Assembly: GCA_018340805.1 (NCBI GenBank) | Contig: JACMZG010001870.1 | Location: forward strand, 21,689,159 to 21,753,158 | DNA: 64,000 nucleotides | Direction: 5' to 3' | DNA from: Microvelia longipes | Taxonomy: Eukaryota > Arthropoda > Insecta > Hemiptera > Veliidae | Shown here: positions 35,198 through 64,000 of the stretch, piece after piece | Numbering within the stretch: the first letter of the stretch is position 1 | How the letters are laid out: each line of letters starts with the position of its first letter | Translations under genes and position numbers: made by a program | Notes under the pieces: model-generated | The model's input: only the letters and a program-made list of their open reading frames with translations | Database searches by the model: none | Told to the model about the DNA's origin: nothing

Positions 35198-35326
35198 TAA
35201 CATAACTTGTGAGAAGGGATAAGTTTTCAGGCTGCTAATACTTTACTTAATCAAACTAAATTATTAATCAGGGTTTACATTTGTTTTAGTGCTTGTATTT
35301 ATTTTTTAGGTTTTAATAAAAAAAAG

Positions 35327-52182
<16,856 letters not shown>

Positions 52183-52241
52183 GTTTGTTTTTATTATTTA
52201 TTTATACATACAAAAAATAATTTTATACATATAAACAATTA

Positions 52242-53192
52242 NNNNNNNNNNNNNNNNNNNNNNNNNNNNNNNNNNNNNNNNNNNNNNNNNNNNNNNNNNN
52301 NNNNNNNNNNNNNNNNNNNNNNNNNNNNNNNNNNNNNNNNNNNNNNNNNNNNNNNNNNNNNNNNNNNNNNNNNNNNNNNNNNNNNNNNNNNNNNNNNNNN
52401 NNNNNNNNNNNNNNNNNNNNNNNNNNNNNNNNNNNNNNNNNNNNNNNNNNNNNNNNNNNNNNNNNNNNNNNNNNNNNNNNNNNNNNNNNNNNNNNNNNNN
52501 NNNNNNNNNNNNNNNNNNNNNNNNNNNNNNNNNNNNNNNNNNNNNNNNNNNNNNNNNNNNNNNNNNNNNNNNNNNNNNNNNNNNNNNNNNNNNNNNNNNN
52601 NNNNNNNNNNNNNNNNNNNNNNNNNNNNNNNNNNNNNNNNNNNNNNNNNNNNNNNNNNNNNNNNNNNNNNNNNNNNNNNNNNNNNNNNNNNNNNNNNNNN
52701 NNNNNNNNNNNNNNNNNNNNNNNNNNNNNNNNNNNNNNNNNNNNNNNNNNNNNNNNNNNNNNNNNNNNNNNNNNNNNNNNNNNNNNNNNNNNNNNNNNNN
52801 NNNNNNNNNNNNNNNNNNNNNNNNNNNNNNNNNNNNNNNNNNNNNNNNNNNNNNNNNNNNNNNNNNNNNNNNNNNNNNNNNNNNNNNNNNNNNNNNNNNN
52901 NNNNNNNNNNNNNNNNNNNNNNNNNNNNNNNNNNNNNNNNNNNNNNNNNNNNNNNNNNNNNNNNNNNNNNNNNNNNNNNNNNNNNNNNNNNNNNNNNNNN
53001 NNNNNNNNNNNNNNNNNNNNNNNNNNNNNNNNNNNNNNNNNNNNNNNNNNNNNNNNNNNNNNNNNNNNNNNNNNNNNNNNNNNNNNNNNNNNNNNNNNNN
53101 NNNNNNNNNNNNNNNNNNNNNNNNNNNNNNNNNNNNNNNNNNNNNNNNNNNNNNNNNNNNNNNNNNNNNNNNNNNNNNNNNNNNNNNNNNNN
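52242..53192. other. assembly gap (951 N)
   Basis: An unbroken run of N. It cuts the plus-strand unidentified gene after the exon at 52057-52182 and hides whatever joins it to the second copy of the DCUN1D3 5' region. In the first copy DCUN1D3 exon 2 ends 135 bp before the duplicated sequence, so a second exon 2 might be in the gap. Confidence 1.
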
Positions 53193-53385
53193 GCACACTT
53201 TTAAAATTCAACAGATTTAAAGTTCAAGATTGATTTCCTAACCATTCAAGATTAACTTTACTGAAGGATTGATAAAACATGCATTTGGCTCTCCAAAATA
53301 AAAATATTTTTTGATGAATACTTGATTATAAATTTAAAGTGCTACAAAAGACTATAGATTTTTAAATTAACAAAGAAATATTTAC

Positions 53386-53452
53386 CTTCTTTTTCCTTTA
53401 CAACAGCGGGCACTGAATTTCTGCCCTTTCCTCGAGAAAAGCAACTCCCCAT
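53386..53452 (-). pseudogene. DCUN1D3: duplicate of DCUN1D3 coding exon 1
   Basis: The 67-bp exon is identical to 36999-37065: ATG at 53452, MGSCFSRGKGR start and the same GT donor. No exon 2 is visible, because the gap begins on its downstream side. It is either part of a falsely duplicated haplotype or a 5' duplicate whose rest is in the gap. Confidence 0.8.
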
Positions 53453-56400
53453 TGGATAAAATCTGTATCAGGGTACATGTATGCTAAATAATAAAACTAT
53501 AAAATTTCTTTAACCAATAAGTCAAATACCTGCAAAAAATCAAAATGAAAGAGGTTAAGGAAGTTATAAATTTAGTACTTAAGACTGAGAACTTTAAAAT
53601 CAGATGTGCCTAAAATAAAGGAAATACGATGTTAATAACAAAAGCACGCATGTTTACTGTAGGTTTATTAAACTCATTAAAAACCAATTTAAACACTATG
53701 TAGGCAATAAAGCTTATTTATGTTTAAACAAATTTATAATTATAGAAATGAACTATTTTATTCAATGATTTATTATTAACTGATTTTTTTTTATAATTAT
53801 TAGATAGAGTAGTAGCATTGCTTTTTGCCTATTACAATCTTAGGTGTCTCTCACACAATTATATTGTGTCAAATGTATAATTATCTACTGCAATAAGCAT
53901 CACTCTTTTAAGCCTGTAAGGTTTTACATAGTTATTTGCTGAGAGTTGGAAAAGGCTCAGATAAGAAAGAAAAACTGTTGAAAAGGTTTTCTTGTATGGT
54001 AAATAAAATCAACAGATGAATTATTGTCCTGTTCCTACCAAGAACAAAAACAAATCTATTTGTTTTTGTTTAGTTCTATTGTTTTTGTGTTACAAATTTG
54101 AGATTTGTTTTTTCAACAAGGAAAAGAACACATCTCTTTTTTCTTTGTACAAAATAAATCTTAGACAAAGAGTATCATAGTCTATTTATATAGCCTTTGT
54201 CAAATAAGTAATTTAGCAAGGGAAAATAACGATTGCTTAATATTCCTTTGTTCTAGCTAATATATAACGTTTCTTGGTAATAAAAATGTACAGATTCCGT
54301 AACTTTCGTATAATTTCTAGAAGGTTTTGATTGAAGTTGTACCTATGGACCAGATTTCGATCAGGAGGAATCTAGTTCAACTACTGTGCCACAAATCAGT
54401 GCCACTTGTTCTTTTATCCTGCTTTGTTAATTTTCAATTTGTTGCAAAGCAACCCTCAGCAAAGAGTTGCATCCGTTGATACAAATTTTTGATGTCACAG
54501 TCATATGAGCAAATCCACCACTCCTATCCAAGCAGGATAATTTGCTCAATTGAACATTCTTCAAACATGAAAAGACAAGTTTTCCATGGAAAATATTTTG
54601 AATATAAGATTTAGCAAAATAGAAATCCACCTCGCTCCTCTTCAAGAAGCTCACTTTTTCTTTGAAAATTCGCTAAAAATGTATGTACATTGGAAATGTT
54701 TTTTTGCTTCATCAAAAATTTTTGATTTTCTTTTTAAAAATTAAAACAAGCTATAGTTAAATTTTTGGTACAGTCTTATATAAAGTCGAGAAAGCACAGT
54801 TGTAAATTGTATAAAATTTATTTTTATCAATAAGGTAACTTCAAGATTTTAACATTATTATGTCCAAAATCCTTTACATCACGAAAAAAGACATACTTCA
54901 ACACTATAATTATAAAAAAATAAAAATTAATAGGGCAATGGATACTTAACCTGAATGAGGTTCAAGAGTGAAGATTAATAATCTTACTAGAAAATTGTAA
55001 AAATAAGTGTAGTGTAGTCCAAATATAACATCAGTGGGGAGATTTGTTTCTTATTTTTCCTTACTAAAAGATATTAAAAAATTATTGACATACTTAAATT
55101 TTTATAATTTTAAGGAAGAAAACTACTAGAAATTTTATTTTTATTTAGTTTTAGTTTATTTGGCTCTATATAGCAAAAATAAGGTGAAAATTGAGATTTG
55201 CTTAACAAACATTTGTGACATTGCCTTTTTGCGTCATCGATCAAGTTCGATGGCCTTGATATATTTTTTAAGGTTTTTGCTCCAATGACCATTAGTGATG
55301 AAGAACATTTGCGACATTGTATCCCCATGCACCATTGTTATAACCTTAATTTTACTCTTGAAGGAGGTTTTAATACAGTTAGACGGATCTCCTCAAGACC
55401 CCAAAATGATAATTAAGGCCTCTCAATGTAATGAGGTAGGCTATGCCCCCTCTACTAATATATCTCATCTCTATGATGGAGAGATATGTGGCGCTGCAAT
55501 ATGGATATTTGGAGGCACATGAAGTGACAGAATTTCTCAGGGCAATCCAAAGGGTGGGAGTCAGAACAATGTCTCTTATACTGACCCCTCATTTTTACAT
55601 TACTTTAGTATATATTATGTGTGTATAAATGATAACGTGATAAATATATGAGACGCCTGGTAATAAAGACAGAGTATAGTTTCTTTTATGTATTCAAAGT
55701 TTTAGCCAGAACAGTAACCCAAATGAAAATGTAATACCGAGAAATAATCCACAACTGACCCAACTTAAACAACAAAGCTGACAACTTAAAGATTACTTCT
55801 TTTCTAGATAAGATCACAACTGATAAAAAATTGACTGAATAGTAAGAGGAAATGCTGGATAAGAGAGAATAATTCAAAGCCATATATGCCTAAATACTTT
55901 ATAAGGATACCTTACAAATTGATTTAAAGTTAAAATAAGTATTCAATAAACCCAGGAACAGGAACAGTTTTCTAATAAAATATATTCATCAGTGATTCAG
56001 ACAAACGACCCCAGTCAAATTAAACACAAATTTTTATTACCCACTGCCGTAAGTTTGCAAATTTAAACGAACTTGCTTTTAAAATATGAAAACTATAGCT
56101 ACTTATGAAGCACAATTGACTTATTTTTTTAAGTTAATCTCATTAAAATACAGATAAAAAAAGTTATACTCACTGTTTACAAACAAAAATATTTAGGTAC
56201 TCCTTTCGAACGAATTTAATCAATTTACATAATGGACGACGACTTCAAAAAAATAATAAACAAACAATATTTAAATTTTTATAAACAAAATAATAAAATT
56301 AAGCCTAGATTTTTGAAGATCAAAAAATTCGTAAAAAAATCAACTCAGCTCTCCCCGTTTTTTTATTTTTCCCCTTGAAGTGTAGGGGGAAATGAAACGC

Positions 56401-56957
56401 TCCAAGCGGCTTTGTGCGCAAACTCCATCGCAGTCATCATTCTGCAGTCTTTTGAAAAGGCGTGAACTTTATTGTATTTTATTCCCACAGTATTATTTAG
56501 TTATTTTTACTTTTACTTGCTAGTGAATTGTGTTGTGTTTCTCAGATCTTCTCTTTGTAGAGAGTAAGTGAATTTTTTTAATATTTTTACTTACAAAGTT
56601 CATTTTCGTGTTAATCTTCTAATTGATTACATATCACATCTTGGTTGTGATTAGCTATTTGACTGCAACTTTGGTTTTAACTAATTTGTTTTCTGATTCA
56701 ATCTTATTTTATTTAAGTTATTTGTGAAAGTATTATTTTGCTTTTATTTTTAAGTTGTATATCGTTCAAATTTGTCAGTCATTAGTGGTAAGTCTTTTGT
56801 TTGATAACACAGGATATTGTCAATTCATTTATCTTTCATTTCCTTCCTGTGTTTTTGTTTTCTTTAGAAAGCATTACTTTCTTATTTTTTTTGTTTTTAT
56901 ACATGTTCTTTTCTATCATTAATTGTTTTGTTTACGATTTTAAACTTCTTGACTTTC

Positions 56958-57245
56958 CTAAAAAATATTGTTTAGTGTTGTATTGCAGAAGCTGTTACCC
57001 CTAACAGTTCTATTACCCAATAATCTTTTCAAAGGCTTAATGGGAGCAAAATAGTTATAATTAAACCAGTTTAAGATTAATTTGAGGTACTTGCAGAGCT
57101 TGCCAGCTATTATCAAAATATAAAAAAGGAATGTATCGGCTGTTTTGCAGCCGATTATACAGTGACTATTGATCTTACCAATGTCATTTATATAAATGGA
57201 AAATAACAATGGACCGAGTGCAGAACCTTGTGGTGCGCCTGACAC
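56958..57245 (-). pseudogene. duplicate of the reverse transcriptase fragment
   Basis: Identical in translation to 40565-40852, including the decayed catalytic box. It belongs to the duplicated segment and is not an independent insertion. Confidence 0.85.
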
Positions 57246-57309
57246 CTCAGAGAGATTATTACTGTAGTTGTCGATAATTTATACATATTGTTTTCTATTT
57301 TAGAGATAG

Positions 57310-57720
57310 TATTTAAAATCAGGTAGAGGGTACCTCCGAACCTTTCCTTATTATATCGGATTAGCTACCCTCATACTCCTTACTTCGGACTCGCTTCGCT
57401 CATCCTCAGAATATATAGTTCACTGAATTTAACTGCAACACATCTCAGTTAGTAAATACATCCTTTTCAATCCAGCGGTCACTATCTAGGCCCTGACCTC
57501 GCTCGATGCTGCTTAACTTTTATGTTCCACCAAAAATTATGGATATATTTGTATTAAAACAAAACTTGGTTTGATTACAACAATTTTGTACGTAAAGTTA
57601 AATACTTCAACCCAATTTCAACTTAATTATATTATTTTATGATTTTAAATTTTATAAAAAACATACAAGTCATTTGACAAAATTTGAACTAAGGCTGATA
57701 ATGAGATGAATTAAACATTG
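57310..57720 (-). repeat. duplicate of 5S-like copy C
   Basis: The 5S-like part lies at about 57470-57520 with a few single-base deletions relative to 41079-41130. Identity to the first copy fades at about 57700, inside this repeat. Confidence 0.7.
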
Positions 57721-60700
57721 GCACATATGTTAGTCTTAAACATGCCTACATGTGTGACCAATTAAATTGGATCATTATGTAGATCGATATATATTTTGGA
57801 TAATGTTATTGATGTTATTAAAATAAATATGGTTTATATGGGTTTATAGTAGGCACATATACCTACTCTAAGTTGTATAGATACTGAGATTTATTCGTAC
57901 AATGTTTGCACACACTCTCATAGTCTTACTAATACACTGCGGGAAAACATCAGGTCATAATTCTACTCGATTATAATACATTGGACTTAGTAGCTTATGT
58001 ATGATTATATGTAATTTTACTCATAATTTAACAATTATTTAATAATTTTAGTTATTTTTATGTTAATTAAAGTGTTAGTACAAATTATTTATATAAAAAA
58101 ATATTAAATATATTATACACTTTCCTCTTATCAGATAAAGCTGGTGTAGGTTGTTCGCTGTATTACATTAGCTTGTATTCTAAGTTATTAAGCTTATGTC
58201 TTGATATGTTAATATATGCCATGAGGTTATCTAGTGTAATCCATTACTTGTCATAATCAGATAGATAGACCAATAAATTTTTAAACATACATAACGTGTT
58301 TTTGAAGGTCAAAGACCACCAAAATAAACTGTGAATAGTGAAGTATCACTATGGATTTTTAATTTTGATAGGAAATGTTGTTTTAAGAGTGTCGTTCTTT
58401 AGTTTGATGGGATCTGTGTTGACATCCCAAGCTGTTCATATACTCCTACATTCGACATTCCTAGGAAATTTACAATAAATTTATATGATCTTAAAAACTT
58501 AATCATGGAATCATACTGTTTTGTATGATTTTTATTTAAGACTATTATAGTTACTCTATTCTTATATCATTTGTTACTTATTTTCGATAATATGTTATGC
58601 TTTGCAATAAAACTTGTCCAGCTGGAATCTACAAATATATACTATAATAAATAGTATCATTTTATTACAATAGAAAACCATGTCATTCTTTTAAAATATG
58701 TATCACACACTTTTGACTTGGTTTGCACTAGTTAAAGCAATATATCTATACGTGTTATCCAAGTAAGTATGATTAAGCACGCTCGCCACATGCAACAAAT
58801 TTTCTCGCTCTAATAATTTGTTAATATCTTCTCTTTAAACTTAGAAGGCGTGTATCTATGTAAAATGATCAATTTATTAATACTATTGATCTGAGAGGAT
58901 GTATAGTTATGGTGATTTATTAAGTAGGTATCAGCAGTAATGCTTAAATAACCATATTTTATATTTATGATTATGAAATAATTTAGCCTCTTAATATGTG
59001 TTGTGGTATTTTGATTTACAATTTCGTCAACCCCTTATGAGTATTGTGTGTGTGTAGTGTGATGAGTGACTGTGTGTCGCTTGGTGGTGAGTGCTAGATA
59101 TAGGTGTTGGTAGTGTGTGTAAGTGGTGTTGTTAGTGATAGTAGTGTGTGTAGGTGCCTGTCGCTCTGTGTTGTGTGCTGGTGTGTGATTGTTGTTTATG
59201 TGTGTAGTAGCAACATGTCAACACCCCCTAACGGTTGCTCTGAAGAGTCAGGAGTTCTAAATAATTCGAGACAAATGATTTAGAGAACTTAAAGGGGTTA
59301 ATTGCTCACCAGATGATATTGTGGTAAATTCTCATATTTCACCAATTGGAGTGACATGAGTGTAGTAAAGTCAACACATGATAGATCAGGTCTTATGACA
59401 TAATTGACTGTGCATCAGGCTGGTGGTGGACTATTTTGTAGACTTAATTGTGATAAGTATCATATCCTATAGGTAATCTTAACCGCAAAAACTCTCAAGC
59501 TTCGGCAATGTCACTAAAATAAGTTACAAAATTTCAATTCCTTACATGAACATACAGAATGACATAAAAAATTTGGCGGAGAGACAGAAGAAAGTTGATT
59601 TATTATACGTTTTTTTGGCAAAAACATGAGTGGCAGCGCGAGTTTTTATCGGGTTTAGTTTTCGCTCACGCATTATAATATGACTATTTCATTATAGCAA
59701 AAAATACAAGCTCAACTGTGTTTTTGTCAAAAACAAGTTGAATAAAAACAAAGTGGTACTACTTTAAAGATCGAAGCAAGATTGTAAGAGGTCGTAATAT
59801 AAGGTAATATTTGTTTTACACACCCTGATCTCTAGCTCATCAGTTTTTATCTGCACGACGTAACTGGTATATGGAGTTATTATGAAATTTATTGACGCGC
59901 AATTGTGATTAATATCAGGAATAGTTAAAACGGGCAGTCTGAGATACCGCACCTAATTTCTCAATTGCCCAAAATTTCATTCTATGTAGTCAAAAGTAAG
60001 ATGAAAGGTGGAATAACTAATAGTCTATTCAGTTTAAAATCTCTTCTCAAGTGTTCTTACGCATCGTAGATAAGGAGTGTCAAAAAAATTTGTAGAATTT
60101 TTATCTGGTTTAGTTTATTCAGAACAAAAGAAGGAATATCGTTAATTTCTCAAAAATGTACCCCAACATTACTCAAAGTCTCTTTCGCAGTAGTATAGTA
60201 CTGTATGCTGCATTATAACCCACATATAAAACTATATTTATACGTATTAATGCAGATAGTTTATCTCTCTCTCTTACACTGATTTTTCAGTCAGTGGGAG
60301 AGTCGATCTAAAGATCTTATATTTAAATTAAGATATGTAGATGCTATATCAGCATTAGTACAAGTGCTCAATAAAATCCCTCTCACTGTCAAGAATACTA
60401 GTCCAGTAGTTTTAGGCTGGAGGAAGCGGTATTACACTAACAAAGTTACACCAACGATATGGACAATAGTTACAAGTTGTCAAAGGGTAAAAATAATCTC
60501 CAGTATATCTTTCATAAGAGCCTACTTTTTTTCTTCATATTACTGGAACCTCGCTGTTTAAAGATTTTTTTAAAGGTATTTTCAGATCCACTGTAGACGT
60601 AGTGGCTACTCTTAAGGGGTTTAGGGATTATTTTAGAGCTAATATTATATATTATCTGATGTGTTATACTTTGTTCTATTGCTACTGATATTCTAAGACT

Positions 60701-63700
60701 ACTACACGGAAGTCATCACAAAAAACTCGACTACTTGTGTTGCAAATCTAAACAGATTGCAAGCAATAATGGAAAAAGGCGGGAAAATACCTGCTTAATG
60801 TTGTTAACCAACTGAAGCACTTACTTCTGGGAGCCCATAAGTTCATATCAAACTTAAGAGACCTTTCTATATAAAAAAACAAGAAAAACATAATTAAATT
60901 TAGGCAAACACAAAAGTGATTTCTAGATGTAGGTTTACAAAAAGCTTAATATCCTAACAAACTAAGAGAAGCAGGACTATGGTTATAACAGAAATGTTCA
61001 GTTTATATAGAAATCTGATACAAACTTTGCCTCACAGAACTGGCCATTTTCTTTATAGAATTTAGGGTATCTGAGTTTTCGTCTAGTAAGGTATAGGATG
61101 TTTATGACGTTTTAGATATACAAACTTGTTAAGAATAAGTAATATATATATACATTTCTTCTTGAACTTAGGCGTGGTGCCGAGAGGAGACGTGCTGCCA
61201 TCGTTCCTAGAATAAACATCGATGATATAATTAGATATGAATAGTGTAATAGTAGGTTATAAATGTAATAACAATTTTATATATAATTAATGGATATGAC
61301 AGGTTAAACTATATATGTCATATTCCAGAATAGATTAATATGATTACCTGCTAATTAGATCATAATAAATAGTATTAAAACCTAAAACAATACTCATTTC
61401 TAAGAAAAAACTTAATTAGTTTTTGCTATTTTTTTGAAAATCTACTCTAGAGGTCATGAAGGTGAGTGGTAGCTATATTGTTGTTTGACTAATAATCAAA
61501 GAATTGGTGCAATGATGGAGTGGCTACCCTTGGCACATATGAGGAACGAAAGTTGTGGACCTAAACTCCCTGGGATCGTTTCAATCTATTGACGCCCCTC
61601 TATATAACTATTTCTAACTATGACAACCCACAGTCCTGTCCTTAAGAATGGGTTTCTTTCGACTTTTCATCTTTCGCAAATGCTATTATGTCTAATAATA
61701 AGACAGTTATTTTTCCAACAAATAATGATTAATAATTTTAGCCAGTTTTTTCAAAGTCTACAAAAGGGGTTTTAAGTAAAAACCTGATAACTAACTTTTT
61801 GAATTCATCATTCCTGGAATAAGGAAATAAATATATTGTGGGTTTTAGGAGAAAACATATTTTAGATACTCCTCCTCCCCTCCCTGTTTCATTTATATGA
61901 CAGTGATTCTTATATACTCTCTGAATGGTGATGGATACGATAAATTCCTTGAAATAAGGAATATTTGGCTTGGGAGTTTTACACTTATGTGTCTGTTAAA
62001 AACGATGTACTATTATACTTGTAGAGTTATCTCATGAATAGTACCCACGCATACCTTTGAATAATTTAATATTCAATATTATTTATATATCAATTTAGTT
62101 TTTATATTGAACATTAATGTATATAAAAAATTTAGTTTATAATATTAATTTTCATTAAAATATAATTAAAGTCGCTGTTATTATCTCACTACGAACTACA
62201 GTATATAATTATATATTATAAATCTGACTCGTCAAGTTTAACAAAGTTAATTTTATATATAATACATAAATAATATAAAAGTAAGAGAAGTGTAGGACAA
62301 AGTGTACGAGGTCTTAAGATAGTAAAGTATAAATGATAAAAAACTCGCCAAATCAAAATCATGTAAAATCAGAGACATGACTCTGACTCTCATTATTAAA
62401 GTGTTAATGTTTATACAATTCTCTAGATATATAAGTATTAGTTTATAAAATTTTTTATAACATAAACATCATTTGTATATGAAAAAGATTTATTATACAT
62501 TCTGTAGCACGTTACAGCGCCAGGTTCGGTGTCCTATACTCTACAGCTCTGTTCTCCGATTGCATATTTGTAGGGTATATTTTTTGAGTGTAAAGAATTA
62601 TATATATATATGCTTCCAGCAACAATAATAGTTATGAATTATTGTACATGACGTCAATATACAGTAAGCTTGTGCTAAAGTCTTTATTGCCTGCAATATA
62701 ATGTTATAAACAAGTAATTAACGGAATTCTCCGACTGAATGTGGATTGTATGGTATGTATATACTATAAAGAATAGTGTTTATTTAGATATTTTGAAGAC
62801 TTATATAAAATTATATTGACCTCTATCGGAAAAATTTCCTTTCTCTACTATAGTTATATAGTGTTTAGGGATTATGTTAATTTTCTTTGTTCTATTTACA
62901 GTCTACAATAGGTACATCTAAGGACTTTACTAAAATATATGAGACTCCATTATTGTTTATAGTGTGCTTTAAATTATTTACGTCTTGTCACCCAAAATTG
63001 TTGTCGAAGCTGAAGTCTGGTTGCACTCGGAGCCAGGTGAAGGTAACGTGGCGCGGATGAGAGTGGAGGGGGTAGAGTTCTGTTAAGAGTGAGGGTAATG
63101 AGCGAGTAAGCGTGGTGATGGGAGGAGTAGGGCAATCTACGTACCGCCAGCCAAAGATCTTGGTTTTTATGGATTGAGTTATCTTAAGATCTTTCATATC
63201 TTCAGATGGATGGTGAACATTGGCGCCACAATCCTTTATTATCTCTGGATGAGCTCAGCATTACAGAGCAAATTCTAACCCTTGGTGTATCGTTTGAGCG
63301 AGATAACTAGTATTCTTGACCAATTTGGCACATAATAATCCATAGTTACTTAACCAAATTTACAATTCTTGCTATCTCATTATATAGATCATTGAGATAT
63401 TCGCTTTGAACAAAAATTGATTAATAATGAATCCTGATCATGACTCATCTAGTTTATAGGCATCTTCTAATAATGGTAGAAACCTTGATAATTATAAATT
63501 GAGGGTGTAGGTGTTGTTTATGATTAACCTGATAAAGCTCTAGGTAACAATTGTCATATTGGCAATTATATTATCTCTTGCCACATTATGGATCCTCTCC
63601 TATAATATTGCATCTTGAATAGAAAACACCATTTGAATGACTTTTTAATAGATTCTATTACATGAAAATCCTTTTGACTTCGATTAAATTTATTAAAATT

Positions 63701-64000
63701 TGTATTATAATGAAAAATACCTCGATATAATATATATATCTGTAACTAACAATTATAAATTATATTAGAAAAGATTTAATATTTACAATCATTGACAAAT
63801 TAGATCATATTCTTGTTGACTTATTCAAATATGATAGTAATCATTCATTGATTTTATTTGCATTTGGTAATAATTTATATCCTCCTATGATAACAAAAAT
63901 TGGAGTATATATTTAACATGTTATGAGAGTTGTTAAAGATTTTTTAAGAGGCTTGATTAACCGAAAATCAGCATCACCATGTTCAGTACTATAAATGAAT
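57720..64000. other. error-rich, stretched copy of 41.33-45.4 kb
   Basis: Anchors stay in order: the GT microsatellite (42.3 against 59.1 kb), the TTGGCGG block (42.59 against 59.57 kb), CTAACTCCCTGGG (43.83 against 61.56 kb), TATTGCCTGC (44.53 against 62.69 kb), CTAATAATGGTAGAAAC (45.03 against 63.47 kb). Between them the match is broken every few bases, mostly by insertions, so about 4.1 kb becomes 6.3 kb. This is the look of uncorrected long reads. No open frame here should be taken as a gene. Confidence 0.85.
60741..61080 (-). repeat. inverted copy of the 46.96-47.31 kb exon region
   Basis: Read on the minus strand this stretch follows about 46960-47310, including the whole 47182-47259 exon of the unidentified gene. 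Diagnostic pieces on the plus strand are GCAAGCAATAATGGAAAAAG, CTGCTTAATGTTGTTAACCA, CTAGATGTAGGTTTACAAAA and GATACAAACTTTGCCTCACA. It interrupts the noisy copy at the point matching about 43455-43475. Confidence 0.85.

Larger units (their letters stand above)
53193..57720. repeat. second copy of 36804-41330, near identical
   Basis: The sequence starts in the DCUN1D3 intron and follows the first copy to about 41.33 kb. Differences are mostly single-base and short indels, often in homopolymers, which looks like allelic or base-calling differences. It carries DCUN1D3 exon 1, the 100-bp repeat unit, the retroelement fragment and 5S-like copy C again. Confidence 0.92.

Noticed and set aside
52198..53211. 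Two long minus-strand open frames of 319-337 codons
   Set aside because: They are translations of the N gap and contain no real sequence.
62988..63197. G-rich open frame near the window end
   Set aside because: It lies in the error-rich tract matching about 44.74-44.83 kb, which is not coding in the cleaner copy.

Overview
The window is about 70% A+T nuclear DNA from an arthropod, most likely an insect. Its genes are multi-exon with GT-AG introns, and the introns are packed with foldback elements, MITEs, SINE-like repeats and long TA or GT microsatellites. No prokaryotic operon, phage or CRISPR structure is present. The exact insect order cannot be told from the sequence.

Layout. (1) 1508-2296, minus: an intronless, single-pass, Ser/Thr/Asn-rich membrane protein with a signal peptide; family not recognised. 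(2) 2861-22896, plus: a complete COG7 gene (conserved oligomeric Golgi complex subunit 7), rebuilt here as 14 coding exons giving 712 residues. Its first coding exon appears to contain only the ATG. Genes 1 and 2 are head to head, about 560 bp apart. (3) 22.9-35.3 kb: intergenic DNA with nested transposons, a 1.2 kb foldback element and a long A-rich stretch. (4) 35855-37065, minus: DCUN1D3-type DCN1-like protein (cullin neddylation E3 co-factor), two coding exons, 293 residues, with an N-myristoylation-type start. (5) 35327-52182, plus: scattered exons of an unidentified conserved protein that runs into an assembly gap. If its candidate first exon is right, DCUN1D3 lies on the opposite strand inside its first intron.

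(6) A run of 951 Ns at 52242-53192 is followed by a second copy of the 36.8-45.4 kb segment. The copy is nearly identical up to about 57.7 kb, and includes DCUN1D3 exon 1 and a dead reverse transcriptase fragment. From there to the end it is an error-rich, stretched version of 41.3-45.4 kb. This looks like false duplication or an uncorrected long-read fill more than a real paralogous locus. Annotation beyond 53.2 kb should not be counted as independent genes.

I found no multi-gene defence or metabolic system. The most interesting biology is a dispersed repeat of about 0.6-0.7 kb with a 5S-rRNA-like segment in its interior, several related inverted-repeat families inside COG7 introns, and the ATG-only COG7 exon. 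The genes are ordinary eukaryotic housekeeping genes (Golgi tethering, cullin neddylation) and share no pathway.
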